Source of the DNA: Zhengitettix transpicula
Taxonomy: Eukaryota; Arthropoda; Insecta; Orthoptera; Tetrigidae
Assembly: GCA_037074705.1 (NCBI GenBank)
Contig: CM073593.1
Coordinates: 57,231,501-57,295,500 of the forward strand
DNA: 64,000 nt
Reading direction: 5' to 3'
In this document: positions 24,344 to 35,890 of the stretch, one piece after another
How positions within the stretch are numbered: position 1 is the stretch's first letter
Layout: each line of letters begins with the position of its first letter
Notes under the pieces: generated by a model
The model's database searches: none
Told to the model about the DNA's origin: nothing
The model's input: only the letters and a program-made list of their open reading frames with translations
Translations under genes and position numbers: made by a program

Positions 24344-24827
24344 TTTACTCTTTTTAACAGTATATTGCTCAATCTCATCCGCTGAGCATTTATGAATTTT
24401 TTTAAATCAGATGATTTTTTTGACACATTCAGTATTATTTACTCTATTTAATTCATATTGTAACGCACTTGGCTAGACAAACCGTACCAGAAAATACCAT
24501 CAAAGAAATAATCGCCAAAGTATTATTCTATTGCCTGACAGTTTCCTTTCAGCATATCACAACAATTATATTTTTAAATACGATTACAAATAATTTAAAT
24601 TCAATGATAAAATAAATATATTAGCCAATAAAGTCCGAGAAAATTGAAAATTAATACAATTAAATTAGAGACTTGCGTTTCATGAAATTAAAAAAATACA
24701 TTTTTGGAATTTCATAATTAATTTTAAAGAGGACCTTAATTAATATATAGAAACGTATTCCTGATGTAAAATTTAAATAAACAAAGTTCATTCAAATAAT
24801 GATATAGAAAAATATGTATACTGACTA

Positions 24828-24995
24828 ATGAGAAAACAAATAAATAAACTTCAGCCAATTTTAAGTCAGAGAAAAAGGAGAATTTATTAAGTTAACAACG
24901 TTTCATCCCTTAATTTGTGACCTCATCAGGTTCCAATTTTTAAAAAAATTTGATGGCTGCCGTGGCCGAAATGTAAAATTTAAAACCATTTAATC
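24828..24995 (-). mobile_element. Family H solo copy (H2)
   Basis: The outer end matches both ends of the foldback element at 22.2-22.7 kb (AATAAATAAAC, then CAGCCAATTTTAAGTCAG, 24837-24868). The inner end matches its spacer (GGCTGCCGTGGCCGAAATGT, 24956-24975). Only one arm is present. It contains the hammerhead-like core at 24900-24929. Confidence 0.7.
24900..24929 (-). ncRNA. Hammerhead-ribozyme-like core (H2)
   Basis: On the minus strand CTGATGA (24929-24923) is followed by exactly 18 bases and then GAAAC (24904-24900). Linker positions 3-6 (TCAC) face positions 14-17 (GGGA): three pairs and one A/G mismatch, loop AAATTAA. Both conserved core boxes are intact. After GAAAC a GTT/AAC pairing could start a short stem III, but I could not complete stem I or the cleavage site. 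Confidence 0.4.
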
Positions 24996-27195
24996 CAAAT
25001 GATTATAATTACGTATTGAAAGCGGTATTACTAATATAAAATGTTACAATATATTCCTTATTTAATATCCAGTTTTTAATTATTGGCCACATACAGACAG
25101 TGTAGATAAGTTAATTCAATACGTTACAAGCGATGTGGAAGAAGTGTATTGTAATGTATTAATATAACTTTTATGAATCTATACTGTATGCATGCGACCA
25201 ATAATTAAACTGAATCTTGTAACAGGCATCTTATATTCCGCATAAGATCCAGATTTTTTGACTTTATTGGTTAATTTATTTTTTTTACTTATACTTTTTA
25301 TTAAAGAAATACCAATTTTAAATTATGTGATATTGCATTTATTATATTCTTCAATGCAGTTTGCCCAGTTTAAAAATTATTACGATGCAACTAGTTTGTC
25401 AGGAAATTTATGAATGCAAAATATATATCTTCGGTTAATCAGTAACAAAAATATAGTTTTCATTTGTCCAGTTCAAATATTCATCTTCAGATCAGGGTAT
25501 CTGGTGTTTATATTTTGGAAATCAAAGTATATAAACATATGAGTGAATCTGAAATATTATTTTTCAGCTTTTACAATCATCACCTGACTCCCCTATCTAG
25601 TTTACGTGGATTTATAGGTCGGACTGCAGGTTAGGTCTCATTTCAGGAGCAGGACTCCGACAATAGTTACAAAAAATCTGAACTGAATCATAATTTATGA
25701 GATGAGCAGGGGGAGTGTTGGGAAGCGGAATGGTAGCTTTGGTGGGAAAGTTTTGGTATAGTTCGTGAGACAGGTGTACGACGCAGGTAATTGCGTTGCA
25801 TACAGCATGTGCAATATAAATGAGGAGCAGCTTTTGTGATATCTGTTCGGTCCGTAAGGCACGGCTTCGGGCCTGTGTCCCGGGGGCGAGACGCAGCTTT
25901 GTTTGACACACTTGTTCTTCCCCTTCCTAGGGGGTTCCCAGAGGGTGCGGGTAGCAGGTGTACGCAGGAGGGAGCGACAATCTGACGAAGTGGTACAGGT
26001 CGCCAACGCAATTACCCGCTCGCTTCATGTGGAAACGACGCCATTCCTACGAATTAGGCGCAATGTTTCTCCATCAAATTACTTCACGGCCGGCTGCCCG
26101 ATTATCATAAAGCCCACTCCTGCTAATTCGTACACGTGTACCGGCGAAAATTCGCTCGGCCTGGAATGTTCGGCGAAGCGTGGAAAACGTCGCTAATTGA
26201 AAATAAAAAGGCAATGACTTAAACGAAGTCGTGCGAATGACTGAGTGGAGAAATAACACCCTCGATTGTCTATTTTTTAACGACTTTTGCAAAACCGGAT
26301 AATTTGCAAAGTTCCAGAATTAGGTCACACTTCACTAATGTCGTTTAACCTGAAAGTCCGGTATCTGTGTATATAAGAGAGGAATTATTTCAATAATTTT
26401 ACGAATATAATGGAACAGATTTCCACTTAGACATAACGATTCTGGTTTTATTTTTCTACGTGATGTCATGTGAATCAACTTCACACTACTGTAATTATTT
26501 ATAGGAAATAAGTCGTCACAATGTTAAACATTATGGGTAATAACTCCGTAAATAATCAAAATGTTGACACGACATTCCTTATACTTATTACAAAATATGA
26601 TACGCGTGAACTAAATTTGGTCAAAATAGGGCAACGTAGGTGATTTGAAATCGTTGTTGTTACCGTAGTATTTTTTGTTACAGTCTCATGTAGTAGTGAC
26701 CCACTTTAAATAATCGTCTTGATTTGACGGAGTGCATTTAGCATAATATATACATCTATACGTAAGGAGAACTAAAGCTGCTATGAATAATAAGTATGAG
26801 AAACACTTTAGCAATCGTGAAAATTTTCCACCATACGTAATGACTGATCTGTCTTACATTTATTACCAAAAAATTAATTCTTAAGTTTTTAACTTACTGT
26901 CTGAAAGTGATTTATTGCAATCACCAGCTGTAAATTAAAAACAGTCAGTGAATCAGTTATTTGTATAATACCACATCTCACCAAACAGATTTGAATCGTT
27001 ATTTACAACATTCCAACTTCTTTCGTTGCATCTTTACACTGTTTGATTTGTATTAGCTTAATGTGGGAGGAATAAATTCTCAATCTATTAGTGTCTGCAT
27101 CATGTCTGATTAATGAGATGATTTTTAAATTTAATAACAGAATACATGCTTTCAATGAAGCTCTTCCCCAAATGCGACGAAAGTAAATTTAAGGA
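24996..27195. other. No gene seen; GC-rich island 25600-26200
   Basis: The island at 25600-26200 is sharply less AT-rich and holds overlapping frames of 97-107 codons on both strands, none recognisable. The part 25990-26200 contains several TAATT/ATTA cores in GC-rich DNA, a texture sometimes seen in conserved enhancers, but this is only a suggestion. The flanking DNA is AT-rich and unassigned. Confidence 0.4.
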
Positions 27196-27300
27196 TTCGG
27201 ATAGAAAAATGCCCACAGTGTTGGGTATCGAACCCAGGACTACCGCTTAGTACGCGATCCTACTGTAGTACGCGTCAGCAGGGAAGGCAGATTGAGAGAG
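27196..27300 (-). repeat. tRNA-derived SINE or tRNA pseudogene
   Basis: On the minus strand GGGTTCGATACCC (27235-27223) is a perfect T-arm/B-box: GGG and CCC around the 7-base loop TTCGATA. About 36 bases upstream TACTACAGTAGG (27270-27259) is an imperfect A box. Between them CGC, a 7-base loop and GCG could form a short anticodon-like stem. The acceptor stem does not close, so it is not a functional tRNA. Sequence beyond (to about 27180) may be the SINE body, but no second copy in the window confirms its limits. Confidence 0.5.
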
Positions 27301-29079
27301 GGAAGTAGAGGTAGCGAGGAATAACCACATACCCGCCAACGCTGTCAAGCTCTAGGAGCTTACTGAAGCTGGGAGGGGGTTGCACCTGCGAGAAAGACAC
27401 TTAACTGGGCCGCCAACAAATGTTCCGCGCACTATAACCACTTAACTATTCTCTTAGACATACGGCGACATACGAGTTTTCAATTTCCGTTATATATACC
27501 AGAACAATTTACTAAATAACATTCTTCACGACCTAATTTTTAAGACTAATATTTAGAATGAATATTGTATTAAATTCCGGTGATTCAAGATTGTATTCCT
27601 GGTCTTGTAGAGATTTTTCTAGAATAACATGTTGATATGATGAATTCGCTTTAATGCTGCATTGAGATTCCTTTTATTAAATTTATTAATTTACTGATTA
27701 CTGTTCACTATATAATAATTATACCTCATATTCACTTTATTTTTGTTCTATTCGCAGACTATCTTTTTCAGTTTGCCTTCTAGTTAACATTAATGTCCAT
27801 TTGAAACCGTGCACTACCATTTAACATCATTAGCGTCATTTAATTGCATTTGGAGGGTGATAATTAGAGAAATTTGTAGAATTAAATTATTTTTTCAGTG
27901 TTTTTATTGTTCAGTAATTAATTTCCTACCTAATTTGTTGTATGTGTGGAACTTGAAAACAAATTAACCGTTTGTGGTAGGCCCCACCACGTACTTCTGC
28001 AGCCCTAATAGGGCCAGCGCTCAAGGAGACGACTGACTGCCAATTAACACTTCTCAATAATGCCATTAGTCGGCGTTAATGATGCAGACGTTTTCCACAA
28101 ATCACAGAAGAAATGGCAGTCAGAACTGTGACTTACAAATGTTGCGAATGAAGCGTCACTCGTAGTAACTCTATACAGTTGACAATTGATTTCGTGTTGT
28201 ATTTTATTTTTCTATCATTACCGTCCCTTTTTTTGTTTAGAATAATTGGGTACGGGTAAGAGAGCGACTCTGTCTTCCGCCGTCTTGTCCTTTTTTTAAG
28301 CGTTCTGGAATCCGGTGTCTCACAACCAACCCTCCACTGATTTATTTGGTGTGAAACAAGCCCATCGTCTGGGGACGGTAATCAGGTTAAGGTTTTGAGG
28401 TTTCCTCCATGCCCCCATAATTTATATCTTCTGAGCTTGTGAGAAGAATCTGTAAGGTGTTGTTCATTATGGCTTCTTGGCCTGGCACGGTAAAGTTTCA
28501 CGAGTAACTGAGAGCGCGGGCAAGTGTTGCCAAGACGTGTAACAGGAGTCGCCCAACATTTAGGCCTCAGGTAAAGTTTCACACGTGCAACCCTACGCAG
28601 AAAAGGGGGAGTAAATAGTCTGTTCACCCCAGACCGCACAAATTTCAGGAGGATTAAACGATTATTACTTCTAATCACATATATATAGCCGACTGACCTC
28701 TTTATGAACCTGAGATAAATAAAGTCTGGTCGTATATGAGGTGAAGCTCGTGCAGTCTGTCTATTACGACAAAAATTCGCTACATGGTACTTCATACACC
28801 ATTTCTTAACTAGGAAATTTATGCTAGGTGGTCGCGATTAATTTTTATGAGCATTTTCATTCTTGTGTGTTACGTGACTTGTTCATGTCAGGGTGTCCAT
28901 AAATTTTTGTTTCAACTTGGAAAAACCGCTGTAGAAACATATTTCGGGCCAAAGGCGCCGTATTTTGAGCGGCCATGCCATGATGTTAATTGTACGTAAT
29001 GTACAATAAATTTTTATTTTTGTATTATAAATTATCGTGTTTGTAAAATCTTGCTTTGTTGGAATCTTTTAGAAACACG
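27301..29079. other. No gene seen; unassigned 137-codon frame at 28382-28795 (minus)
   Basis: A GC-richer stretch (27960-28150 and 28240-28780) includes an ATG-initiated frame on the minus strand, rich in Arg, Leu and aromatic residues. There is no recognisable domain, signal peptide or splice context. GGTAAAGTTTCAC occurs twice in it (near 28490 and 28570). I do not call it a gene. Confidence 0.45.
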
Positions 29080-29117
29080 GATTTTGAAATTAGATCATTT
29101 AATTGACTTTACAACAC

Positions 29118-29149
29118 CTGAAGAGGTCTTAATAAATAAGGGATGAAAC
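29118..29149 (+). ncRNA. Hammerhead-ribozyme-like core, diverged (H3)
   Basis: CTGAAGA (29118-29124), a 20-base linker and GAAAC (29145-29149). The hammerhead core allows any base at the fifth position of CUGANGA, so CUGAAGA is compatible. The linker GGTCTT...AAGGGAT can pair with several G-T wobbles. Flanking sequence is only loosely like the other family H copies. Confidence 0.3.
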
Positions 29150-29489
29150 TTTGAAATTTTTTTACTATTATGTTTAAAAATTTAAATTAATAATAAATTT
29201 ATAACTAAACAAGTTGATGTTTTAATTTATTTTAGGACATCAGATAAATATAGCTGTTAAAAGATTTGTATCTTAATTGAGAATTTCTAAGCATGTTTAT
29301 TAAACGAATGACTATCAATTGTAACAGTTTCCATAATACAGCTAGAGATAGAAATTATGAATCCAGATAAATTTCAGAAATGTTATACATTAAGCATGTA
29401 TTACATTTACTTAATGTTAAAACCAAGACTGATTATTTAAACAATGAAGTTTCTGTTCCGAAACTTTATACCTGCTCGTTCAGCGGTCC

Positions 29490-29880
29490 GCTCATGGCAC
29501 GGCCGGACATCGCACGACACCGGGCCGAAGAGGCGCTGCTGAAGGCCACGAAGAAACTAGCGACTGGTTAAAACGATTTCAGGACGGAAAACATAGATTA
29601 ACGACGATCCCCGTTCAGGACAACCACCATAGATAGATCTTGAAAATATACCCGATGTTCGGAATGTGATTCTGAAAAATCGAACTCTACATCTGCAATA
29701 TAATGGAACTATCGTTCCAGTTTTTTTTGTCCGATAAGACGGATTACTGCAGTGACTGCGATCATCATCCACAGATTTCTGTTAAAAGAGCAAAATGCCA
29801 GTTGCTCCTCATCCAGCATATTCAACTGACTTCGCCCAATGTTTCGTATTCCAGAGAATGAAACATTTGGGTAGAATCAC
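29490..29880 (+). pseudogene. Mariner transposase relic with internal deletion (M2)
   Basis: Three blocks appear in transposase order on the plus strand. The first is DWLKRFQDG (from 29562), like the W-x-K-R-F-x-x-G end of the first helix-turn-helix region. The second is ENIPDVRNVILKNR (from 29642), like the E-N-[IV]-x-x-V-R second DNA-binding region. The third is PHPAYSTDFAQC followed by F-x-x-M-K (29810-29863), like the PHPPYSPDLAPCDFFLF catalytic block whose Asp is the third acidic residue. The blocks lie in different frames with stops between them. Only about 100 bases separate the second and third, so the central catalytic region is deleted. A GC-rich stretch just upstream (29490-29560) may be its N-terminal part. 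No inverted repeats are visible. Confidence 0.72.
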
Positions 29881-30008
29881 GTACTTATTTAGATTCTACG
29901 ATAATAAATTAAAAAATTATATTTTATTCAAGAATTTCAATTAAATATATCTGATATACGATTTACTGATTGGTTTGTGTTCACATTTTAATAACAACCG
30001 GAACGGCG

Positions 30009-30219
30009 TCACCGGAATGGCGTGGGGCAAGTTCCAAATGCCCGACCTACCTATGGTTTCCCTGAATCATTTTTAGGCAAATTCCCGCGAACGATCCTTC
30101 GGGAACCCTAGTTAACCCTTGGCTACCTTTCTCTGCCTTTCCGCACCCCGCATTTCAGTCCCTTTCATATTCTATGTTAGAGGAGTGGCCAGACCAAGGA
30201 TTACCTGATACATAACCTA
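30009..30219 (+). repeat. Family A retroposon, diverged 5'-truncated copy A7
   Basis: Shares CGGAATGGCGTGGG(G)CAAG, AATGCCCGACCTACC, TTAACCCTTGGCTACCTT and CTTTCCGCA with the 3' half of the other copies, but is clearly more diverged and lacks a clean poly-A tail or target-site duplication. It is probably the oldest insertion of the family here. Confidence 0.75.
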
Positions 30220-30222
30220 TCT

Positions 30223-30242
30223 ACACACACACACACACACAC
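30223..30242. repeat. (AC)n microsatellite
   Basis: Ten AC units directly after the 3' end of the A7 copy. Confidence 0.97.
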
Positions 30243-30710
30243 ATACCACATACCGTACGCGTTATACTCAGTCGGAGTGATTTATTTTGCTACAGTATTG
30301 AGCATAGCTGTTTTATTAAGAATTTTACGTGGAGCGCAACTGTTCATAGCCACTTTCACTCAGACCCAAATTTCCTGCGTATTTTCAGAACTGCACATAA
30401 AAAACATAATTGGGTCCCCGAGAAACAATCTTAAGCGACTGACTAGTTTTAACATTCCTTTCCGCAACAGGTTCTTTATGTACTTACTTTCAATTCCAAA
30501 AGAAAGACTTCGGTGATCGGAATCACCGGGAAGTACCACAACGTATATGTGTTTAATTTGACCCTGGTATGAAAGTATCTGATATATTTAAGGTTTCGCA
30601 CTTCTGTTTCGACGCCTTTACAAAAATGTTATCTTACAATCAGAAATGTACTAAATTCGGATTAGCGGAGAGTTATAACCTTTTCTGTAGGCGTAAATGG
30701 AATTTTATTA

Positions 30711-30714
<4 letters not shown>

Positions 30715-30745
<31 letters not shown>

Positions 30746-30769
30746 GTGTGTGTGTGTGTGTGTGTGTGT
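30715..30769. repeat. (CT)n(GT)n compound microsatellite
   Basis: About 28 bp of CT followed by about 26 bp of GT, at the head of the repeat block that follows. Confidence 0.97.
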
Positions 30770-31590
30770 CCCTTATACGCTCCTAAACCATTCATCTGAT
30801 TGCGCTGAAACTTTGGTGAGTTGTGTGAACCCCCGCGAAGGTTTCTGTCGGTCTTTCGATGCGTTAGGAAACTCCAAAGGGGTGAACGGGAGTGAAATTT
30901 AAAAACATGCTAAAACGGCCGATTTTAGCGTTGATTAATTACTTTTTGGGGTATAAGTGATTAATAGTTTCTATCCAGATATATTTAGTGTATAATTTCA
31001 ACTTCTTAAAGCACTAATAAAGGCCGTGACATAAAAAACGCGAAAAAATCCAGAGCTATAGATGACAATGAGTTTAATTCTGATATTTTCCATACTGGTT
31101 AAGTTGTAGTTCAGCGCCTAGGAGTGGGGGTGGAAGGCGGTGATACAAATTTCCGTTTACAATCTTAAATAAATTGACTAATTTGTACCAAACTGTATTC
31201 ACATGTTACTTCCGAATCAGGAAAAACACTTAGGGGTTAAGAGACATTTCCGCCTGTAGGGCTGTATTTAAAAACATTCATAAACGCCCATTATTAGCGT
31301 CAAGTGAAACGATTTCGGTGTCGCTTAATTTGATAGTGTCATTTTAGAATTTTTAAGTGTATAATTTCAACTCCAAAAGCCAAGGGAGGGAAGCACCCTT
31401 ATCGCACGGGTGGTGGTAAAAGTAATGTAAAAAAGACCGTTATTAGTGTCGATTGCGGACTCCCTGAGTTTAATTCTCGCATTAACCTTGGTGGCTAATG
31501 AAATTTTATGTTCCTCCACGTGGAGGTGGACGTGGTTGACAAAAGATTACCCGGAGTAGTTTTGACTCTCTTAAGTTACCGGGTAATTTT
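30770..31590 (+). mobile_element. Repeat block with internal subrepeats, possibly Helitron-like
   Basis: Two diverged subunits share the order TTTAAAAACAT, AACG-CC-ATT-TTAGCGT and GTGTATAATTTCAACT (30899-31014 and 31267-31373). A third partial one lies at 31430-31455. Near the end are a perfect palindrome CCTCCACGTGGAGG (31513-31526) and a perfect 9-bp inverted repeat ATTACCCGG / CCGGGTAAT (31546-31554, 31579-31587). Microsatellite-headed repeats with a GC-rich terminal hairpin resemble non-autonomous Helitrons of insects. The expected CTRR end could not be located, so the class is tentative. Confidence 0.4.
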
Positions 31591-33590
31591 TTTTCTTCTT
31601 TGGGTACGAGCTATAGTTTGGTCTCTGTGTAGTTAAAGTTTGTATTTATTAACTCCTTTAAGGTACCGGAACTATTTTTAGACTTTATTAATTTTGCGAG
31701 TATTTTTTGCCGTTTTAATTCGTCGTTATTTTTTAGACATTTTTACGTAGGAGGAAAATTCCCGAATCAGTCGTCATCGTGATTTATTTGAAGTTAGATG
31801 CCTAGGTGTTAGGTCGGGGAGTGGAATGGAAATATGTCAATGTTCCAAACACTGGTGCTCTTGATGCTGGTTAAATGAAATGTTTACCAAGAGGTTAGTG
31901 TCGAATCAATTCCTACTCCGGGTAAATTTAAATAAATATCCGGGAAAAGCCGAACACTCGGATAGTTTTCTATAAAATTTTCCTTTTGAGCCTCTTCCTC
32001 CGATTTCTTTAATATTAAGTTGTTTGTAGTGTGTTCATTTTGTCAATGGATACAGATGACTGTGATATTACAAAGTAGACGGTTGTCTACATGTTCGATG
32101 AAAAATATCAATTATGGTCGAAACGTAGTGTCAGATTCGTCAAAGTTAATCCATCTACTCTGTATATTCCATTTGTCTTCACTCATGGGCTCTCTGAGCA
32201 TACTAAAATGTTTTAAAAAATATAACACACGTAAATTTGATTAGTTAAGTTGTTTTCTCTTGAGGTCCGGAGCATCCACGAAACGTTACGTTCTTGTTGG
32301 ATTTATTAAAATGAAAACTTATTTTTTTTCTTGTCACTACGAAACATTATTATACTTTTTACAGTGCGTGGGTTTCAAATATAATTAAACGTCTTCGATT
32401 CAACTTACTAGAGTCGATGTCGTATTACTTCACCAAAATAGTCCTGAATGAATCTTCATTCAGCTTCCAGTGAGCTTCGTAATTCACAAGTTTCTCTACA
32501 AGATGTGGGAGTGTCAGACCCCATTTCAATTTGCGCTAAGCACTCTCTCTGCCGTTTAACTTTAGATCTACGATTGCTGCAGCTAGCAGACTTTATGAGA
32601 ACTTTTGCTGGCAGTCGCTTAGGTCTCGGCGGACGGAGATGGAGCCCATTCCGCAACAGGGATCTCTCCGACGAGAGAGCGTAGAGAGAAGTGTGATATG
32701 GTCCAAGAATTATGCCGGAGAAAGCGAATGCGGCGGAAAATGCGTTCCCTGCTTCAAACAAAGTGCTATTTTGTCACGCACTGTTTTTGGAAATGATTAT
32801 TTTGTGTGCGTTGTGCCCACAGTCGTGAGTTACGCCACGGTGCCGATGCAGTTGGGAATCTTAATGTCTTTAATGTTTAGACTCGGTCCAATAATTAATC
32901 GCAATTATTCCAAACCACTGAACTGTTTATACCACGCTATATTAACAAGAATATGTTTTATTGCAGGGAAATTCTAATAAATCCTGGCTGTGACCGAATG
33001 CGACATGATAGTACATTTATATACTTATCAATGATGATACCAAATATATATGATTTTCTATCCGGGTAAACCGACGATATTTCACACATTGAGTCCATCT
33101 ATAACATAAAAAGCAGCAGCAAGTCGCGTGAATTGGATTTTACTTCTCTCATTCGACCAAGTTTGAAATTACATTCTGTTTTTTTGGGGGAAAAAAGATA
33201 TAGCGGCAAAATTCGTGACGACGGGAAACACTGAATGCAACAGGAGAAATTTGGAACATGTAAAGTCTCTGACTATACGCCATTTTCAAGGCGTCATCAT
33301 ACGGGATCCGAGAAGGAAAAAATTACTTGGTCCGTCCTATTTATATAATAAGGACAAAGCACAGTTATGGGCAAATTATAATTTGTAAATAAGACTCTAT
33401 AAATCTGTAACAGTGTACCTGAAGAGCTACTGGAGTTTTTACTACGTGATGAGTGATTTAAAAATAAACTAAGGAAATTTTGGTACGTTTGTATGAATAT
33501 TAGTTAAACATTGCTATCAGACTTACCAAAAGCAGTTATAATGTATGTAAAAAAAATTTGTTGGTCGTATACTTCGTTCATTCGGATTAT
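31591..33590. other. No gene seen; GC-richer patch 32440-32860
   Basis: Frames of 78-112 codons overlap on both strands in the patch and show no known domain. A GGTCGAAACGTAG stretch near 32117 recalls the GAAAC box of family H but has no matching core upstream. Confidence 0.45.
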
Positions 33591-33594
33591 CGGT

Positions 33595-33900
33595 CGGGTA
33601 AGCTCGGGTTAGGGCGGAAGGCGTACGCCAGTCTTTAATGTCTATTTATAATAAAAATCTGTTTTTTTTTCACTCAAATGCAGACCTTTGCAATAGGTAA
33701 ATATTATTTAGAGTTATTATACATTTATAATTCCTAAATTACTGACACAAATAATTTAAGTGCGGTGGCTTTAGTAAACGTATAATACATTTGACAGTAA
33801 CTTAACGGAGGAAAAGTATGTCTAGTATAAATCTATTCAGAAAGGCTTTGGAGAAGACGAGACTCCGGCAGAGTGCGAATGCAACTCATGGTAAAGTATA
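33595..33900 (+). repeat. Family B repeat, copy 1
   Basis: Begins with GGTCGGGTAAGCTCGGGT (33592-33609) and ends with GAGAAGACGAGACTCCGGCAG then GAATGCAACT. The head matches 35587-35604 and, inverted, 61635-61652. The tail matches 8250-8290 and 35835-35875. The middle is AT-rich and weakly conserved. No protein is encoded; the class is unknown. Confidence 0.6.
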
Positions 33901-33915
33901 ATATTATATATATAC

Positions 33916-35540
33916 AAGTATGTGTTTCTTCCCTTCGTATTGATTTTTACATTTTAGTACCTAGTAAAGATGAAGTATATTAATGGATATCTTTTTAACC
34001 TACATTAGTCGGTAATTGGGCTGCCTTAGCCCGGTGGGTTACATAGGGCCACTGTTATTAGTCTGAATATAATTAGGTTGACCTTCTGCGTCTGAAACAC
34101 AACGCACATTGAAATATGTTAGGAGAAATTGTAAAATATACTAATTATGAAAATAAATAGTTAAATAACAACACAAAAAGGTAAGTGCTAAATTAAATGC
34201 CACACAATATTTGTTCTATTTTTTGACTATTCATATTATGAGAACCGAAACCCAATTAAATGTTTCAGACATCGTTTATCAAATCTCTATTTTCTATCTC
34301 TCATCAGACTCGGAAATCTCTTTTATATCTGGTTGAGTTGAATTTACCGTCAGATAGTAGTGAAATACGAAATCATCTCCCAGAAACTCTTAATATTCTC
34401 TTGACGTTTTCGATTCGAGCGAACGCCAATCACAGAGTCACAAACCTATCTGAATGACAATTGGTATGAGGTGATGGAGGAATCTTCGGGAACTGCTTAG
34501 ACGATATATATCGGTGATCTGTAAATAGACACGCTTTTTTTTAAAAAAAAAATGGGTTCGTTTCTTCAGGACCACATTTTACGAAAATACGTGGTATATA
34601 ATTCTGGAAATGTACAGATACTTATGAATAGTACACAATGGAAATTTTGAATTGTTGTAGTTTTGATAGGGCGGCGTTCCCGTGTATCAAACCTTGCGTG
34701 AGTCTGGTGCAGCCGTGTATTGTTAGGAAGCTGTTTTAGTATTCAAGCCCCGACTTGCCACTTAGTCGGGTTAGTCTCACCCTCTATAGGAACCGGTCTG
34801 ATATCAACGAGTTCCCCAGAAGAAGCCACATTATGGCCGACCGCGTGGTTCACTGAATGCACAAACAGATGCAAAGGAGACAGGTAGAATTACAGGAGCT
34901 GAAAGGGGTTCGGGAGACATCATGGCCTAATTCTTCGGGGTGGTGGGCGTCACGTCTCGAAGACTCGACAAAGGACCCTAAAGATGGAAGGAAGGGTTCG
35001 GATGCGCGGGGGAGTACAAAGAGTGCGCCGCCGAGTTCTCACAGATCCTCAAGGTTCACGGCTCTGGCTCGACGATTAAACACCACACTTCCTGCCAACC
35101 CTCGAGGGAGTAACCCTACGCAAAAATGGCAAAACACCCTCTCTCAAGTCTCAACACGACACCGAAGGGTGGAGTCTTGACGACAAGTAAATAGATATTT
35201 TATTGCTGCAACTGAATGGAACTGGGTGACTACTGGTACGAGGGAAACTAATATACCTATAAATAAAACTATAAGTAATTAACGAAAAATATAATTTAGT
35301 TTTACGCTATTGAGTTGATAACTTTACGAAATTATAGGAAATAAACTGAAAGTGACGAGATAATTTAAAAATCAATATGTATTACGTCACAAATTTCCAA
35401 AATAATTGATCAATTAACACTGTAAAATTTTTGGATGTTTTTATAGTGATACTACGTTTCTCGGATCTAGTATAACAAGCTAGAAAATACCTTGAAGCTA
35501 TTTTAAACAATGATGAAAAAGTTCAGGACTGGAATAATCA
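33916..35540. other. No gene seen; GC-rich patch 34660-35180 with 107-codon frame
   Basis: An ATG-initiated frame (34857-35180, +) is rich in Ser, Arg, Lys and Pro and of low complexity, with no recognisable domain. Upstream sequence (34680-34855) is equally GC-rich without a continuing frame. This could be part of an unrecognised element. Confidence 0.4.
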
Positions 35541-35564
35541 ATAATGTATTATGCAATTCGTGTA

Positions 35565-35890
35565 TTCTTGTGTATTCGGGTTGGAGGTCGGGTAAGCTCG
35601 GGTAACTATGCAAGCCATCTTGAAAGTTTTAAAAAAAATAATTAATAGCCGTTTCGAACACACAAATGCAAACAATAAACATCTTTACATGAAATGGTGT
35701 CTATATGGAGTTTTTATAAATGACTTATTGGACGTCGAAGCCTGTGGTGACTCTTGTATAAATTACAATTTCCTTTAATTTATCTGAATATGAGTCTATA
35801 AAATAAAATACAATTCTGGGTGGCAACGAAATGGAAAAGATGAGACTTATGTTGAGTTTGAACGCAACTAGGTGACGTCCTCTCACGCTA
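35565..35890 (+). repeat. Family B repeat, copy 2
   Basis: Has the head GGGTTGGAGGTCGGGTAAGC (35578-35597) and the tail GATGAGACTTATGTTGAGTT followed by GAACGCAACTAGGTGACGTC (35839-35878). Its spacing matches copy 1 at 33595-33900 within about 30 bp. Confidence 0.6.

Noticed and set aside
28382..28795. 137-codon ATG-initiated frame on the minus strand, the longest in the window
   Set aside because: No domain, no splice context and no recognisable family; a frame of this length can arise by chance in a locally GC-rich stretch.
29835..29871. Hairpin CCCAATGTTTC / GAAACATTTGGG
   Set aside because: It falls inside the mariner relic just after the PHPAYSTDFA block and follows from the coding sequence, so I do not call it a terminator or attachment site.
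34857..35180. 107-codon Ser/Arg/Pro-rich frame
   Set aside because: Low-complexity composition, no family resemblance and no supporting exon structure.
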